From: Rossellomorea aquimaris
GTDB lineage: Bacteria > Bacillota > Bacilli > Bacillales > Bacillaceae_B
Assembly (NCBI RefSeq): GCF_035590735.1
Contig: NZ_CP141595.1
Coordinates: 3,553,501 to 3,617,500, forward strand
DNA: 64,000 nt
Reading direction: 5' to 3'
Position numbers and translations under genes: made by a program. This document shows, one piece after another, positions 16,586 to 26,304 of the stretch. Position 1 is the stretch's first letter, and every line of letters starts with the position of its first letter. The notes under the pieces are model-generated. The model made no database searches. It had not been told where the DNA came from and was given only the letters and a program-made list of their open reading frames with translations.

Positions 16586-16619
16586 AAAAAGTTGACTCCC
16601 AACAAGGAGTCAACTTTTT
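16586..16619. terminator. terminator between acetyltransferase and bioY
   Basis: AAAAAAGTTGACTCC and GGAGTCAACTTTTTT pair around a short loop, with T-runs in both directions for two convergent genes. Confidence 0.92.
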
Positions 16620-16622
16620 TCA

Positions 16623-17183
16623 TTATGCTGCTACTTTCCGATTCCCGATCAACCTCGCCTGAACCAGGCGTTGTCTTACAGTGATTCCTATCCAGCTGGC
16701 CAGGAATGCTTTAATAAGTCCAACTACGATAAATGGATAAACGCCTGCAGCCATTGCCTGATTCCAGCTAAGATCGGCTACGAATTTCAGTTGAATGGTA
16801 CCCAGGATCAACGTAATGATCATTCCTACTGTATTGGCAATCATCGCCATCGGTATGGTGAATTTGGTTTTTTCAAGAATGAAGCCAGTAAAGAAAGCCG
16901 CTACGATAAAGCCGAAGATATAGCCTCCCGTAGGACCGACCAGTACCTGTGCCCCTCCACTGAACCCTGCAAATACAGGAACACCGACTGCTCCAAGGGC
17001 TGCATAGCATACCATGGCGAACGCTCCATATCGGCTACCAAGAATCGTCGCTGTAATTCCTACTGCTAATGTTTGTCCGCTGATTGGTACGAGTGGCAGT
17101 GGAATCTCGATTTGAGCGAAAATCCCTGTAATCGCAGCAAAGATGGCACAGTGAATAATCACCCTTAGTTTTTCTCCGTTCAC
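16623..17183 (-). CDS. bioY: biotin transporter substrate-binding component BioY
   Basis: About 186 residues with roughly six membrane helices and the BioY signature GPTGGYIFGF near the middle. BioY binds biotin in the membrane as the S-component of an energy-coupling-factor transporter; the energising EcfAAT genes are elsewhere. The longest frame starts at 17240, but GTG at 17183 has a GGGGG site 8-9 nt away and gives a family-like length. A BirA-like operator lies upstream, so biotin sufficiency should repress it. Confidence 0.9.
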   Translation of the reverse strand: MNGEKLRVIIHCAIFAAITGIFAQIEIPLPLVPISGQTLAVGITATILGSRYGAFAMVCYAALGAVGVPVFAGFSGGAQVLVGPTGGYIFGFIVAAFFTGFILEKTKFTIPMAMIANTVGMIITLILGTIQLKFVADLSWNQAMAAGVYPFIVVGLIKAFLASWIGITVRQRLVQARLIGNRKVAA

Positions 17184-17203
17184 TTTCAAATCCCCCTTGT
17201 GTA

Positions 17204-17232
17204 TGTAAACTATGTATAACATTAAGTTAACA
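17204..17232 (-). promoter_or_regulatory. candidate BirA operator of bioY
   Basis: On the minus strand TGTTAAC and GTTTACA are separated by 15 nt, close to the B. subtilis BirA box (TTGTTAACC, 14-15 nt, GGTTAACAA). A TATACA -10-like box lies inside. Position just upstream of the bioY start fits biotin repression. Confidence 0.6.
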
Positions 17233-17278
17233 CAATTCAAAGGATTTTGGGAAGCTTATTTTTTTCTCCCTCTAAATT

Positions 17279-17461
17279 TTAACTGGGAGCATAGACATTG
17301 CATATCTTTTCTTCCGCCTGCCATGCTAAAGCGGTTTTTAATGAAATCCTCCCTTGTGGGAACTCATCAATCCCCTTATCACTCACCAAATACAGGATAG
17401 TGCGATTTGGCTGATGTTCATTAAATACTTGAATGATTCTTCCTATGGCTATGTATGGCAT
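17279..17461 (-). CDS. hypothetical protein, 60 residues
   Basis: A small protein, MPYIAIGRIIQVFNEHQPN..., with a strong AAGGAG site about 12 nt before its ATG. It lies between metE and bioY on the same strand, about 110 nt after metE. A 10-bp hairpin at 17483-17514 sits just before its ribosome binding site. No domain recognised, no membrane segment; a mixed alpha/beta composition. The ribosome site and conserved orientation make it plausible, but it could still be a chance frame. Confidence 0.55.
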   Translation of the reverse strand: MPYIAIGRIIQVFNEHQPNRTILYLVSDKGIDEFPQGRISLKTALAWQAEEKICNVYAPS

Positions 17462-17482
17462 TTTCTTTTTATCTCCTTATGA

Positions 17483-17514
17483 GCAGGACGCAATTCTTTT
17501 CTACTGCGCCCTGC
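17483..17514 (-). other. hairpin between metE and the 60-residue gene
   Basis: On the minus strand GCAGGGCGCA pairs with TGCGTCCTGC (one G-T pair). It lacks a T-run, so it is not a classical terminator; it may stabilise RNA ends or control the small gene whose ribosome site follows. Confidence 0.5.
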
Positions 17515-17570
17515 ATTTTGAAAAGGTGAATCAAAGGAGCGTTATCATCGGCACTCGATCATATTGTCAA

Positions 17571-19871
17571 TTATCCTTCCTTTTTCATGAGCATCTCTTC
17601 ACGCACTTGTTCCGCCGCTTCCACCATGGTTTTAAGAGCTGATACCGTCTCATCGATCCCACGTGTTTTCAAACCACAATCCGGGTTGACCCAGAATAAA
17701 TCGGGATCCAGCACTTCAATAGCCCGGTGTATATTACGGATTAATTCTTCACGCTTCGGCACCCGGGGACTGTGAATATCATATACCCCCAGACCAATCC
17801 CTTTGTCATACGTATTGTCTTCAAAAACATGGATTAATTCCCCATGACTTCTTGAGGTTTCAATCGAGATGACATCAGCATCCAGATCATTGATGGCATC
17901 TATAATATCTTCAAAATCCGAATAGCACATATGTGTATGGACCTGGGTTTGGTTCTGTACAGTTGAAGTGGCCAATTTGAAGGCGTAAACGGCAGCCTGT
18001 AGATATTCATCCCAATTTTCACGCTTTAAAGGCAGCCCTTCCCTAAGTGCCGGTTCATCAACTTGTATCATTCGAATCCCATTGGCTTCTAATTCGTTTA
18101 TCTCTTTTTGGAGAGACAGGGCGATTTGATTAGCTACTTCATAACGTGATATATCATTCCGAACAAATGACCAGTTTAGAATCGTGATCGGGCCCGTTAA
18201 CATCCCCTTAACCGGTTTATCCGTTAAGGATTGAGCGTATACCGTTTCTCTAACGGTCATAGGTTCTTTAAATTTCACATCACCATATATGAGTGGTGGC
18301 TTCACACATCTGGAACCGTATGATTGTACCCATCCATACTTCGTAAATTGAAAACCTTCTAATTTTTCACCAAAGAATTCAACCATATCCGTCCGCTCGA
18401 ATTCACCATGTACAAACACATCAAGGCCGATTTGTTCCTGAATTTCAATCCAACGTTTGATCTCTGCCTGTATATATTGCTGATACTCCCCATCAGAAAG
18501 ATCTCCCTTCCTCCATCCCAACCTTTGCCTTCTCACTTCCTGGGTTTGAGGAAAACTGCCGATTGTAGTGGTAGGGAGAAAAGGTAATGAAAAGTACCTG
18601 GCCTGTTCCTGTTTACGAATATGGAAAGGATCTTTTCTCCCGACATTATTGGGATGCAATTCTTCAACCTCTTCCTGCACCTTCCTATTATTACGCAGCG
18701 TTGATTTTTTTAAATTCCTTATCGCCGTTTCACTTTCAGAGATATCATCTTCTATTGTCTCGGCTCCCTCACGAATCCCCTTTGTTAAGATAGAGATTTC
18801 ATGTAATTTCTCATCAGCAAATGATAGAGCGTCAATGAGAGGTGTACCAATTGTTTCTTCACTCTGCACGGTTACAGGTACATGCAGTAAACTGCATGAT
18901 GGTTGTATGATCAAGCGATCACCTGGAACATCCCCTGCAATGGACGATAGAAGCGAATGGGTATCAGCCAGATTACTTCTCCAAATATTCCTCCCATCAA
19001 GAATGCCGGCAGCCAGGAATTTATCCTTAGGAAAACCGAATCTTTTCAGCGCCGCCAAATTTTCACCACGATCATGCACAAAATCTATCCCTATGCCATC
19101 TACCGGCAGTGCTAACACCCGCTGGTACCTTTCCAAACTATCATAATAGGTTTGAAGGATGATTTTTAACCCGGGGCAGGATTCTTTAAGCGTTTGATAG
19201 ACTTCTTTTAATTGATCCATCTCTTCATCCCCGATGGATGTGCATAAGATCGGTTCATCCATTTGCACCCACTCTACACCTTCTTCCTGTAATTCACGCA
19301 GTATTTCAGCATAAAGAGGGACAAATTGATCAACAAGGGTTTTATAATCATCGTTTTCATACCCTTTAGACAATTTCACAAAAGTGAATGGACCTAAGAT
19401 AACCGGTTTTCCTTCTATACCCAATTTTTCTTTTGCCTCTCTAAATAAATGCAGGGGACGATTTTCCACTAACTGAGGGATGATCCCATCAAGTTCAGGC
19501 ACGAGATAGTGATAGTTGGTGTTAAACCATTTTGTCATCTCTAATGCCACCGCGTCTTTCGCGCCTCTGGCCATTTCAAAATACGTTTCAAGAGAGACCT
19601 TACCACCACTATAATGAAACCTCTCCGGAACCAAGCCGAACATGACGGCTGTATCGAGCACATGATCATATAAACTGAAATCTCCAACCGGAACTAAGTC
19701 AATCCCCTGATCTAATTGCTTCTTCAAATGGTTGACTCGTATTTCCTCCATTTGTTCTAAGAAGGAATCCTTTTCAATCTTCCCTGACCAAAATTGTTCC
19801 AGCGTCTTTTTCCATTCACGCTTTTCACCGATCCTTGGATATCCTACATTGGAACTAATCACATTACTCAT
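17571..19871 (-). CDS. metE: cobalamin-independent methionine synthase
   Basis: A 766-residue enzyme that methylates homocysteine from methyltetrahydrofolate-triglutamate without cobalamin. The zinc site is visible in the C-terminal domain (HTHMCYSDF near 640 and NPDCGLKTRG near 725), and both halves of the double-barrel fold are present. The ATG has AAGGAGTGAGG upstream. The leader of about 550 nt carries a SAM-I and then a cobalamin riboswitch, so the gene should be off when either SAM or cobalamin is plentiful. Confidence 0.97.
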   Translation of the reverse strand: MSNVISSNVGYPRIGEKREWKKTLEQFWSGKIEKDSFLEQMEEIRVNHLKKQLDQGIDLVPVGDFSLYDHVLDTAVMFGLVPERFHYSGGKVSLETYFEMARGAKDAVALEMTKWFNTNYHYLVPELDGIIPQLVENRPLHLFREAKEKLGIEGKPVILGPFTFVKLSKGYENDDYKTLVDQFVPLYAEILRELQEEGVEWVQMDEPILCTSIGDEEMDQLKEVYQTLKESCPGLKIILQTYYDSLERYQRVLALPVDGIGIDFVHDRGENLAALKRFGFPKDKFLAAGILDGRNIWRSNLADTHSLLSSIAGDVPGDRLIIQPSCSLLHVPVTVQSEETIGTPLIDALSFADEKLHEISILTKGIREGAETIEDDISESETAIRNLKKSTLRNNRKVQEEVEELHPNNVGRKDPFHIRKQEQARYFSLPFLPTTTIGSFPQTQEVRRQRLGWRKGDLSDGEYQQYIQAEIKRWIEIQEQIGLDVFVHGEFERTDMVEFFGEKLEGFQFTKYGWVQSYGSRCVKPPLIYGDVKFKEPMTVRETVYAQSLTDKPVKGMLTGPITILNWSFVRNDISRYEVANQIALSLQKEINELEANGIRMIQVDEPALREGLPLKRENWDEYLQAAVYAFKLATSTVQNQTQVHTHMCYSDFEDIIDAINDLDADVISIETSRSHGELIHVFEDNTYDKGIGLGVYDIHSPRVPKREELIRNIHRAIEVLDPDLFWVNPDCGLKTRGIDETVSALKTMVEAAEQVREEMLMKKEG

Positions 19872-19918
19872 TCAATCCTCACTCCTTATACTTGGTATGG
19901 TTGTCATCAACAAAAAAA

Positions 19919-19945
19919 TCTCCCTTTCAAATGAAAGAGAGATTC
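19919..19945 (-). terminator. terminator of the cobalamin riboswitch in the metE leader
   Basis: On the minus strand AATCTCTCTTTCA pairs with TGAAAGGGAGATT and is followed by TTTTTT, about 45 nt before the metE start. Confidence 0.88.
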
Positions 19946-20029
19946 ATACGTATCGCTAACTAGAGTTGAGACATTCTTGTATTCTCAACACGTATTCCTC
20001 ACCCCTCTCTATATCCACGTAGAGCATAA

Positions 20030-20200
20030 GCGCATACAACAGGCAGGTCTCCTGACTTAGGTTCACAGCTTCTTATCCCTTCCCATTTCAAAGAAATAGT
20101 GGTTGAATGATAAGTCGCTCCCCATTACAGTGGCGGGACCGTGCCGGATTTTCACCGGTCTTCCCTTTTAGCTGAGCATGACTCAGCACCTATTGCATTT
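20030..20200 (-). promoter_or_regulatory. cobalamin riboswitch, second element of the metE leader
   Basis: Read on the minus strand: GGTGCTGAGTC, then AAAGGGAAGACCGGTG, CGGTCCCGCCACTGTAA, a GGGAAGG block and the B12 box AGTCAGGAGACCTGCC near 20056-20041. These are the conserved parts of the adenosylcobalamin riboswitch. Its terminator is 19919-19945. Exact ends are approximate. Confidence 0.93.
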
Positions 20201-20230
20201 ATCTATTAAATTTTTATTTCAAAAAAAGAA

Positions 20231-20258
20231 AAGCCCTCTCTTGCGATGGAGAGGGCTT
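20231..20258 (-). terminator. terminator of the SAM riboswitch in the metE leader
   Basis: On the minus strand AAGCCCTCTC pairs with GAGAGGGCTT and is followed by TTCTTTTTTT. It separates the SAM aptamer from the cobalamin aptamer, so each aptamer has its own stop signal. Confidence 0.9.
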
Positions 20259-20276
20259 CATGTTTATTAGAATCCT

Positions 20277-20387
20277 CTCTTATTTTCCAAAGCCAATTGC
20301 TTTGCAGGAATTAGCACCTTTTCAACACATCGGTTGAATGGTTGCCGGGTTTCACAGGGCCAGTCCCTCCACCTCTCTCAATAAGAG
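20277..20387 (-). promoter_or_regulatory. SAM-I riboswitch (S-box), first element of the metE leader
   Basis: P1 arms CTCTTATT and AATAAGAG, core GAGGTGGAGGGACTGGCC, GTGAAACCCGGCAACC and AAGGTGCTAATTCCTGC are all present on the minus strand. It is followed by its own terminator and then by a cobalamin riboswitch. Confidence 0.95.
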
Positions 20388-20428
20388 TTACACATATATA
20401 TTCTTTTATTGTTCCGAAATTTGTAATA

Positions 20429-20457
20429 ATAGTAGCACGGGACATACAAGCTGTCAA
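20429..20457 (-). promoter_or_regulatory. sigma-A promoter of the metE leader
   Basis: TTGACA (20457-20452) and TACTAT (20434-20429) are separated by 17 nt, about 40 nt before the S-box. Confidence 0.85.
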
Positions 20458-20486
20458 AAGAAATTTAATCAAAAACTTACACGTTT

Positions 20487-22419
<1,933 letters not shown>

Positions 22420-22505
22420 TTAACTTCTCCTCCTTTTGATTGGATCTTAGAAGTTACTGCGTCAGGCTTCCCATTGTTAAACAAAAGGACATGAAGACAC
22501 AAAAA

Positions 22506-22527
22506 GGGTCCTGAATAATCAGAACCC
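22506..22527 (-). terminator. terminator of the thiC TPP riboswitch
   Basis: On the minus strand GGGTTCTGA pairs with TCAGGACCC and is followed by TTTTTG. It lies between the TPP aptamer and thiC. Confidence 0.85.
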
Positions 22528-22578
22528 GAAATGTCAAAAAGTAGTAAGCGCCTCAAAATACAAATAAACGCTTCCGTA

Positions 22579-22676
22579 CTACTTCCCTACGCTGGTATCA
22601 TCCAGATCAGGTTCAAAGGGTCAAAGAACTTATGCGTTCTCCTCTCAGTCCAAGCAATGTATCGGACTCCCCTAGT
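22579..22676 (-). promoter_or_regulatory. TPP riboswitch (THI element) upstream of thiC
   Basis: On the minus strand the segment has GGGGAGTCC, CTGAGAGGAG, ACCCTTTGAACCTGATCTGG, ATACCAGCGTAGGGAAG: the full THI-box. Thiamine pyrophosphate binding should promote termination at 22506-22527. Confidence 0.96.
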
Positions 22677-22764
22677 AGAAATATTGATAGTATTCTATTG
22701 TATTACATACTATTTTTATCATGATTCATTCTTTTTTCCAATAGTAGTATAGTAACAAATCAAA

Positions 22765-23457
22765 TTAGGACATAACCACACGTTTGATTTCCATTACCTT
22801 TTTAGAGTCTATCCCAAAGTCATAGCACCCATTATGACGGACACCTGATCCTACATGATATTCTCTTGCTTTTAGCTTGCTGTGTATTTGGCCTATATTT
22901 TCCACAGTTAAACCCGAACCCGGCATGATAATGGGACCACCCATTTGCTCTATTTCCCTCATTTCACCAATCGTATCCAGTCCCTTACTCACTTCAGATT
23001 TTCCTCCTGATGTGAGAATTCGATCGACGTTTAAGCCTGAATGGAATATTCCTTTGCATAAGGCTACTGGATCATCAGACAGGTCGATAGCGCGGTGAAA
23101 AGTAATCGATTGACCCTTCGCATTTTGTACGATCTCCTTTAAAGCGTGGGGATCAAGCTTACCTTCATGTGATAATGCGCCAAAAACGATACCCCGGCCT
23201 CCCATTTCAACTACGGTTCTAACTTGTTCAGCCATGGTTTGCAATTCATCAGACTGATACGAGAAAGATTTACTATGTAAACGGATCATAATCTGAACAG
23301 GAATCGACACAGTCCTTAATACTTTTTCTATCACATGAAAATCAGGAGTTAATCCTCCCTCATGTATGGCAGACACCAATTCAAGACGGTCTGCTCCGGA
23401 TGCTTCTGCAACTTTGGCATCCTCCTCATTCAAGACTATGACTTCCAGTTTGCTCAT
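22765..23457 (-). CDS. cutC: CutC family protein
   Basis: A 230-residue TIM-barrel protein with the CutC hallmarks GADRLELVSAIHEGGLTPD near residue 20 and TFHRAIDL near 124. The family was named for copper homeostasis in E. coli, but a direct copper role is doubted. The ATG has a GGAGAA site. It lies between the thiC leader and the cobalamin operon on the same strand, apparently as its own unit, and no copper-related neighbour is seen. Confidence 0.9.
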   Translation of the reverse strand: MSKLEVIVLNEEDAKVAEASGADRLELVSAIHEGGLTPDFHVIEKVLRTVSIPVQIMIRLHSKSFSYQSDELQTMAEQVRTVVEMGGRGIVFGALSHEGKLDPHALKEIVQNAKGQSITFHRAIDLSDDPVALCKGIFHSGLNVDRILTSGGKSEVSKGLDTIGEMREIEQMGGPIIMPGSGLTVENIGQIHSKLKAREYHVGSGVRHNGCYDFGIDSKKVMEIKRVVMS

Positions 23458-23617
23458 GTTGAATTCTCCTAACTTGATTATGTTAGGTTAACTTTATCAC
23501 AATGTTGAAGATTGTTGAACTTGTGATGAAAAGGATTTCCCCGCAAAAATATGTTGCTATTTAGAAAGAAAACAGTACTAATATGTTTGCTTTACAAAAA
23601 GTAACAATCTATCAGAA

Positions 23618-23652
23618 AAAGACAATGATTCCTCTTGCAAACCATTGTCTTC
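23618..23652 (-). terminator. terminator of the cobalamin uptake operon
   Basis: On the minus strand GAAGACAATGGT pairs with ATCATTGTCTTT around a 13-nt loop, followed by TTTT. It lies just after the BtuF-like gene. Confidence 0.75.
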
Positions 23653-23670
23653 CCCATCTCACATTCAATC

Positions 23671-24609
23671 TTATTCAGAAAACAATTCCGGATACACCGT
23701 TTTGGCTGTAAGCTCAACGGCTTCTCCAATACGGGGGCCCGGTCTTGACATAATGTCTGAATCCAAGAAATAGACCTGGCCATTTTTCACTGCATTTACA
23801 TCTTTCCAGCTTTCCCGTGACTTGATTTCAGCTGTCGGCTCGTCGACATACCCCACTGTCGTCAAAATCATATTAGGATTACGTTTAATGATTTCTTCTT
23901 CTCCTACTTTCACCCAGCCTTTTTGATCTACAAAGATATTCTCGACCCCGGCCGTTTCCAGTATTTCCTGCTGAAATGTTTCTGCTCCAGCTGTATAGAT
24001 ATCAGGAGATGGACTGATTTCAAAATATACTTGTTCTTTTTCCTTTAGCGTGCTTACTTTTTCTTTCACATCTGAAATCTGTTGCTTGATGCCGTTTACC
24101 AATTCGTTCCCCTTCTTCTCTACGCCCATTACCGTTGCAATCTGTTCAATATCCCCATAAACATCTTCAAAGGTTTGGGCAGATTGAATGACGAATACGT
24201 TTAATCCCGCCTCTTCAAGCTGCTTCACTCCGGCATCGTCTCCAGTGGTATAAGCAATGACAACTTCTGGCTTTAGTGCAATGACCTCTTCAGCATTGAC
24301 CGTCATGGAATCCGACACTCTTTTAATCTCCTTCGCTTCTTCAGGATAGTTGTCGAATTCAGTTGCCCCGATTACTTTATCTCCGGCTCCTATGGCAAAG
24401 AGAATCTCTGTGTTACTCGGCTGTAAGGAAATAACTGTTTCCGGCACTTTCTCAAAGCTAATTTCTTCTCCCCTGTCATCGGTCACAGAATAAGACTCGT
24501 TTTCAGGCTTGACTTCCTTTGTGGATGTTACTTCTTCCCCATTGCTGCACCCTGCGAAAACAACCAGGATGATCGATAGCAGTAAACTATTTAACCATGA
24601 CTTTTTCAT
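23671..24609 (-). CDS. cobalamin ABC transporter substrate-binding lipoprotein, BtuF-like
   Basis: A 312-residue lipoprotein: signal segment with lipobox VFAGC, Cys21. The rest is the two-lobed helical-backbone fold of metal-chelate receptors (TVISLQPSNTEILFAIGAGDKVIG). Position in a cobalamin-riboswitch operon makes cobalamin or a cobinamide the likely ligand. No BtuC or BtuD genes lie beside it, so it must use a transporter encoded elsewhere. It follows the adenosyltransferase-like gene by 20 nt. Confidence 0.88.
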   Translation of the reverse strand: MKKSWLNSLLLSIILVVFAGCSNGEEVTSTKEVKPENESYSVTDDRGEEISFEKVPETVISLQPSNTEILFAIGAGDKVIGATEFDNYPEEAKEIKRVSDSMTVNAEEVIALKPEVVIAYTTGDDAGVKQLEEAGLNVFVIQSAQTFEDVYGDIEQIATVMGVEKKGNELVNGIKQQISDVKEKVSTLKEKEQVYFEISPSPDIYTAGAETFQQEILETAGVENIFVDQKGWVKVGEEEIIKRNPNMILTTVGYVDEPTAEIKSRESWKDVNAVKNGQVYFLDSDIMSRPGPRIGEAVELTAKTVYPELFSE

Positions 24610-24629
24610 AATTCATCTTCCCCGCTTCT

Positions 24630-25151
24630 CTATATTTTGTCTATATACGATTTACTCACAAAAGGAATTTCTTCAATCCCTTCACATTTATTCACATACA
24701 CGGCCATCACAAACAGGACATTTGCCAGTAAATGAGCGTATTTAAATAAAATGTTTTCCACTTTCATCTCAATACTGACTTTATGTAAGGCGCGGACGGA
24801 CTTTTTTGCTTCACTGCGACAGGTATGAAGCGTACATGCGGCTGTACAGCCTTGAGGAAGGACAAAGGTTTGGATACGGTCCCCGACTTCCAACACATAA
24901 CGATCATACATTTGGCTCAATTTATTCAAGTCCTCTTCCTTGATGGCTGTCATTCCCCGCACCGAACCATTGAGATGGTACGCCATCTCAGCCAAATACA
25001 GTAAATCGTCGCGCACTTTAGGTAAGTGCTCCGTCAATGATGACGCAAGTCCGATTTTAGTCGACAGTGAATCGGTCCGAATCTCGAAATCAACGGTTGA
25101 AACAGATTCACGCATATAGGGATAACATAAATAGCGGAAATCCTTTGCCAT
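24630..25151 (-). CDS. divergent PduO-type ATP:cob(I)alamin adenosyltransferase-like protein
   Basis: A 173-residue helical protein. The C-terminal half keeps PduO-like features: FVLPQG at 96-101 and LHTCRSEAKKSVR at about 108-120, matching the usual FVLPGG and LHxaRtxxRRAER. The N-terminal ATP-binding segment of PduO enzymes (TxTGDxG) is absent. It could be a distinct subfamily of adenosyltransferase, or a cobalamin-binding relative without catalysis. It starts at ATG 25151 with AAGGAGG, and leads a cobalamin-riboswitch operon with the BtuF-like gene. Confidence 0.72.
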   Translation of the reverse strand: MAKDFRYLCYPYMRESVSTVDFEIRTDSLSTKIGLASSLTEHLPKVRDDLLYLAEMAYHLNGSVRGMTAIKEEDLNKLSQMYDRYVLEVGDRIQTFVLPQGCTAACTLHTCRSEAKKSVRALHKVSIEMKVENILFKYAHLLANVLFVMAVYVNKCEGIEEIPFVSKSYIDKI

Positions 25152-25221
25152 CTTTAAGTTCCTCCTTTCTGAATGATGTTCGTGAAGCACCTATCGTATT
25201 TCCAGGGAGGTTAAATAAACA

Positions 25222-25256
25222 CAAAAAAACCACCCAAGAATATTGGCCGGCAGTTG
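25222..25256 (-). terminator. candidate terminator of the second cobalamin riboswitch
   Basis: On the minus strand a weak hairpin with arms CCAA and TTGG extended by CC and GG is followed by TTTTTTTG, between the cobalamin aptamer and the adenosyltransferase-like gene. Confidence 0.6.
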
Positions 25257-25329
25257 TCATCCATATGAAAAAAGAGATGCTAAAAAGCCGCACCATACCC
25301 CTAACTTCCGAAGAGCATAATACGATGGA

Positions 25330-25500
25330 AAATAGGCAGGTATCCTGGCTCGTGCGTCAGCCTACTCTAAGAACCTTCCCATCTGAATGATCAAATAGTG
25401 GTTTTCTTCTTATTTCGTCAGCACTTACAGTTGCGGAAACAGCTTCGGATTCTCACCGAATTCCCTTTATGCTAAAGATCAGCACCTAATTTCTGCGTGG
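25330..25500 (-). promoter_or_regulatory. cobalamin riboswitch upstream of the adenosyltransferase-like operon
   Basis: Read on the minus strand: TAGGTGCTGATC, AAAGGGAATTCGGTGAGAAT, CCGCAACTGTAAG, GATGGGAAGG and the B12 box GAGCCAGGATACCTGCC. This is a second, separate cobalamin riboswitch; unlike the metE one it controls cobalamin use and uptake. Ends are approximate. A TATAAT box at about 25525-25520 is a likely -10. Confidence 0.92.
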
Positions 25501-25634
25501 GTTTATTCACTTAAGGAACATTATACCACTTTATCCATTTCAAAGTTGATGAAGTTTGAATAAAAAAACAAACATGTTGACGTACAAGCTTGAATATCTT
25601 TTGAGTATGTGAAGAAATGATAAGGAGGAAAAAC

Positions 25635-25967
25635 ATGAAGCGATTCGTTGTTTTGATATTATGCGTATTCTTATTAAGTGCATGCGGAGACAAAGAACCT
25701 GCATCCTATGAATTATGTGGATTCGGGGATATGATGGTGGTGAACAAGAAGGAATATGTGAAGGTCACTGTAGAGAAGAAGCTGGTTCTGGATGAAAAGC
25801 TCGGGGCTATTAAAGAAAAGATTGAAAGTGAGTACCACCCCGTGAATGATTTTACGGCAAATACACTAAAAAAAGGAACACCCATTTATAGCGTGAAAGA
25901 TCACAGCAACTATCTCATCGCCCAGACTGAGGATAACCGCTATATTTTATATGAGGAAATCGAATAA
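25635..25967 (+). CDS. small hypothetical lipoprotein (110 residues)
   Basis: A secreted lipoprotein with an N-terminal hydrophobic segment and lipobox LLSAC (Cys18). The mature part of about 90 residues is charged, without a recognised domain, and ends YLIAQTEDNRYILYEEIE. The ATG at 25635 has AAGGAGG upstream; the longer frame from 25617 adds only a basic extension. It is transcribed away from the cobalamin operon and ends at a bidirectional terminator. Confidence 0.75.
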   Translation: MKRFVVLILCVFLLSACGDKEPASYELCGFGDMMVVNKKEYVKVTVEKKLVLDEKLGAIKEKIESEYHPVNDFTANTLKKGTPIYSVKDHSNYLIAQTEDNRYILYEEIE

Positions 25968-26003
25968 AAGGAGGGCTGTAAGCGGATGTTTACAGCCCTC
26001 CTT
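25968..26003. terminator. bidirectional terminator between the lipoprotein gene and ytmB
   Basis: AAGGAGGGCTGTAA pairs with TTTACAGCCCTCCTT around a 7-nt loop, right at the ends of two convergent genes. Confidence 0.88.
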
Positions 26004-26005
26004 AT

Positions 26006-26248
26006 TTAGTTCGTGGAATTCAAGGAAATCAATCGATACAGAATCGTCGTTTTCTCATCCGTCCACTCCATCTTTTCAATCCTGCCGTAACCACTTGGAT
26101 CACTGTGTTTCGTTTTTCTTACATCTATCGGAATATGCATAGGGTAAAGGCGATATCCGTCCTTTTGGAGCTCGAACAGATTCTCTTCTTTCCGCACTTC
26201 TTTTCCTTTTGTCACAATCATCGTGTTTAATTCCAAGCCCATGCCCAT
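26006..26248 (-). CDS. ytmB: DUF2584 family protein YtmB
   Basis: An 80-residue protein, MGMGLELNTMIVTKGKE..., with the conserved GYRLYPMHIPIDVRKTK segment and ending SLNSTN. Length and pattern fit the DUF2584 family (B. subtilis YtmB), whose function is unknown. ATG 26248 has GAGGTC about 7 nt upstream; the apparent extension to 26263 has no better site. Confidence 0.82.
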   Translation of the reverse strand: MGMGLELNTMIVTKGKEVRKEENLFELQKDGYRLYPMHIPIDVRKTKHSDPSGYGRIEKMEWTDEKTTILYRLISLNSTN

Positions 26249-26304
26249 TTCGCCTGACCTCAATCCTTTTTTTATTTGCTCTATTTTAACATAAGAACTG
26301 CCTA

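Noticed and set aside
18568-19146. 192-codon plus-strand frame inside metE
   Set aside because: Shadow of metE; no ribosome site and codon pattern of an antisense frame.
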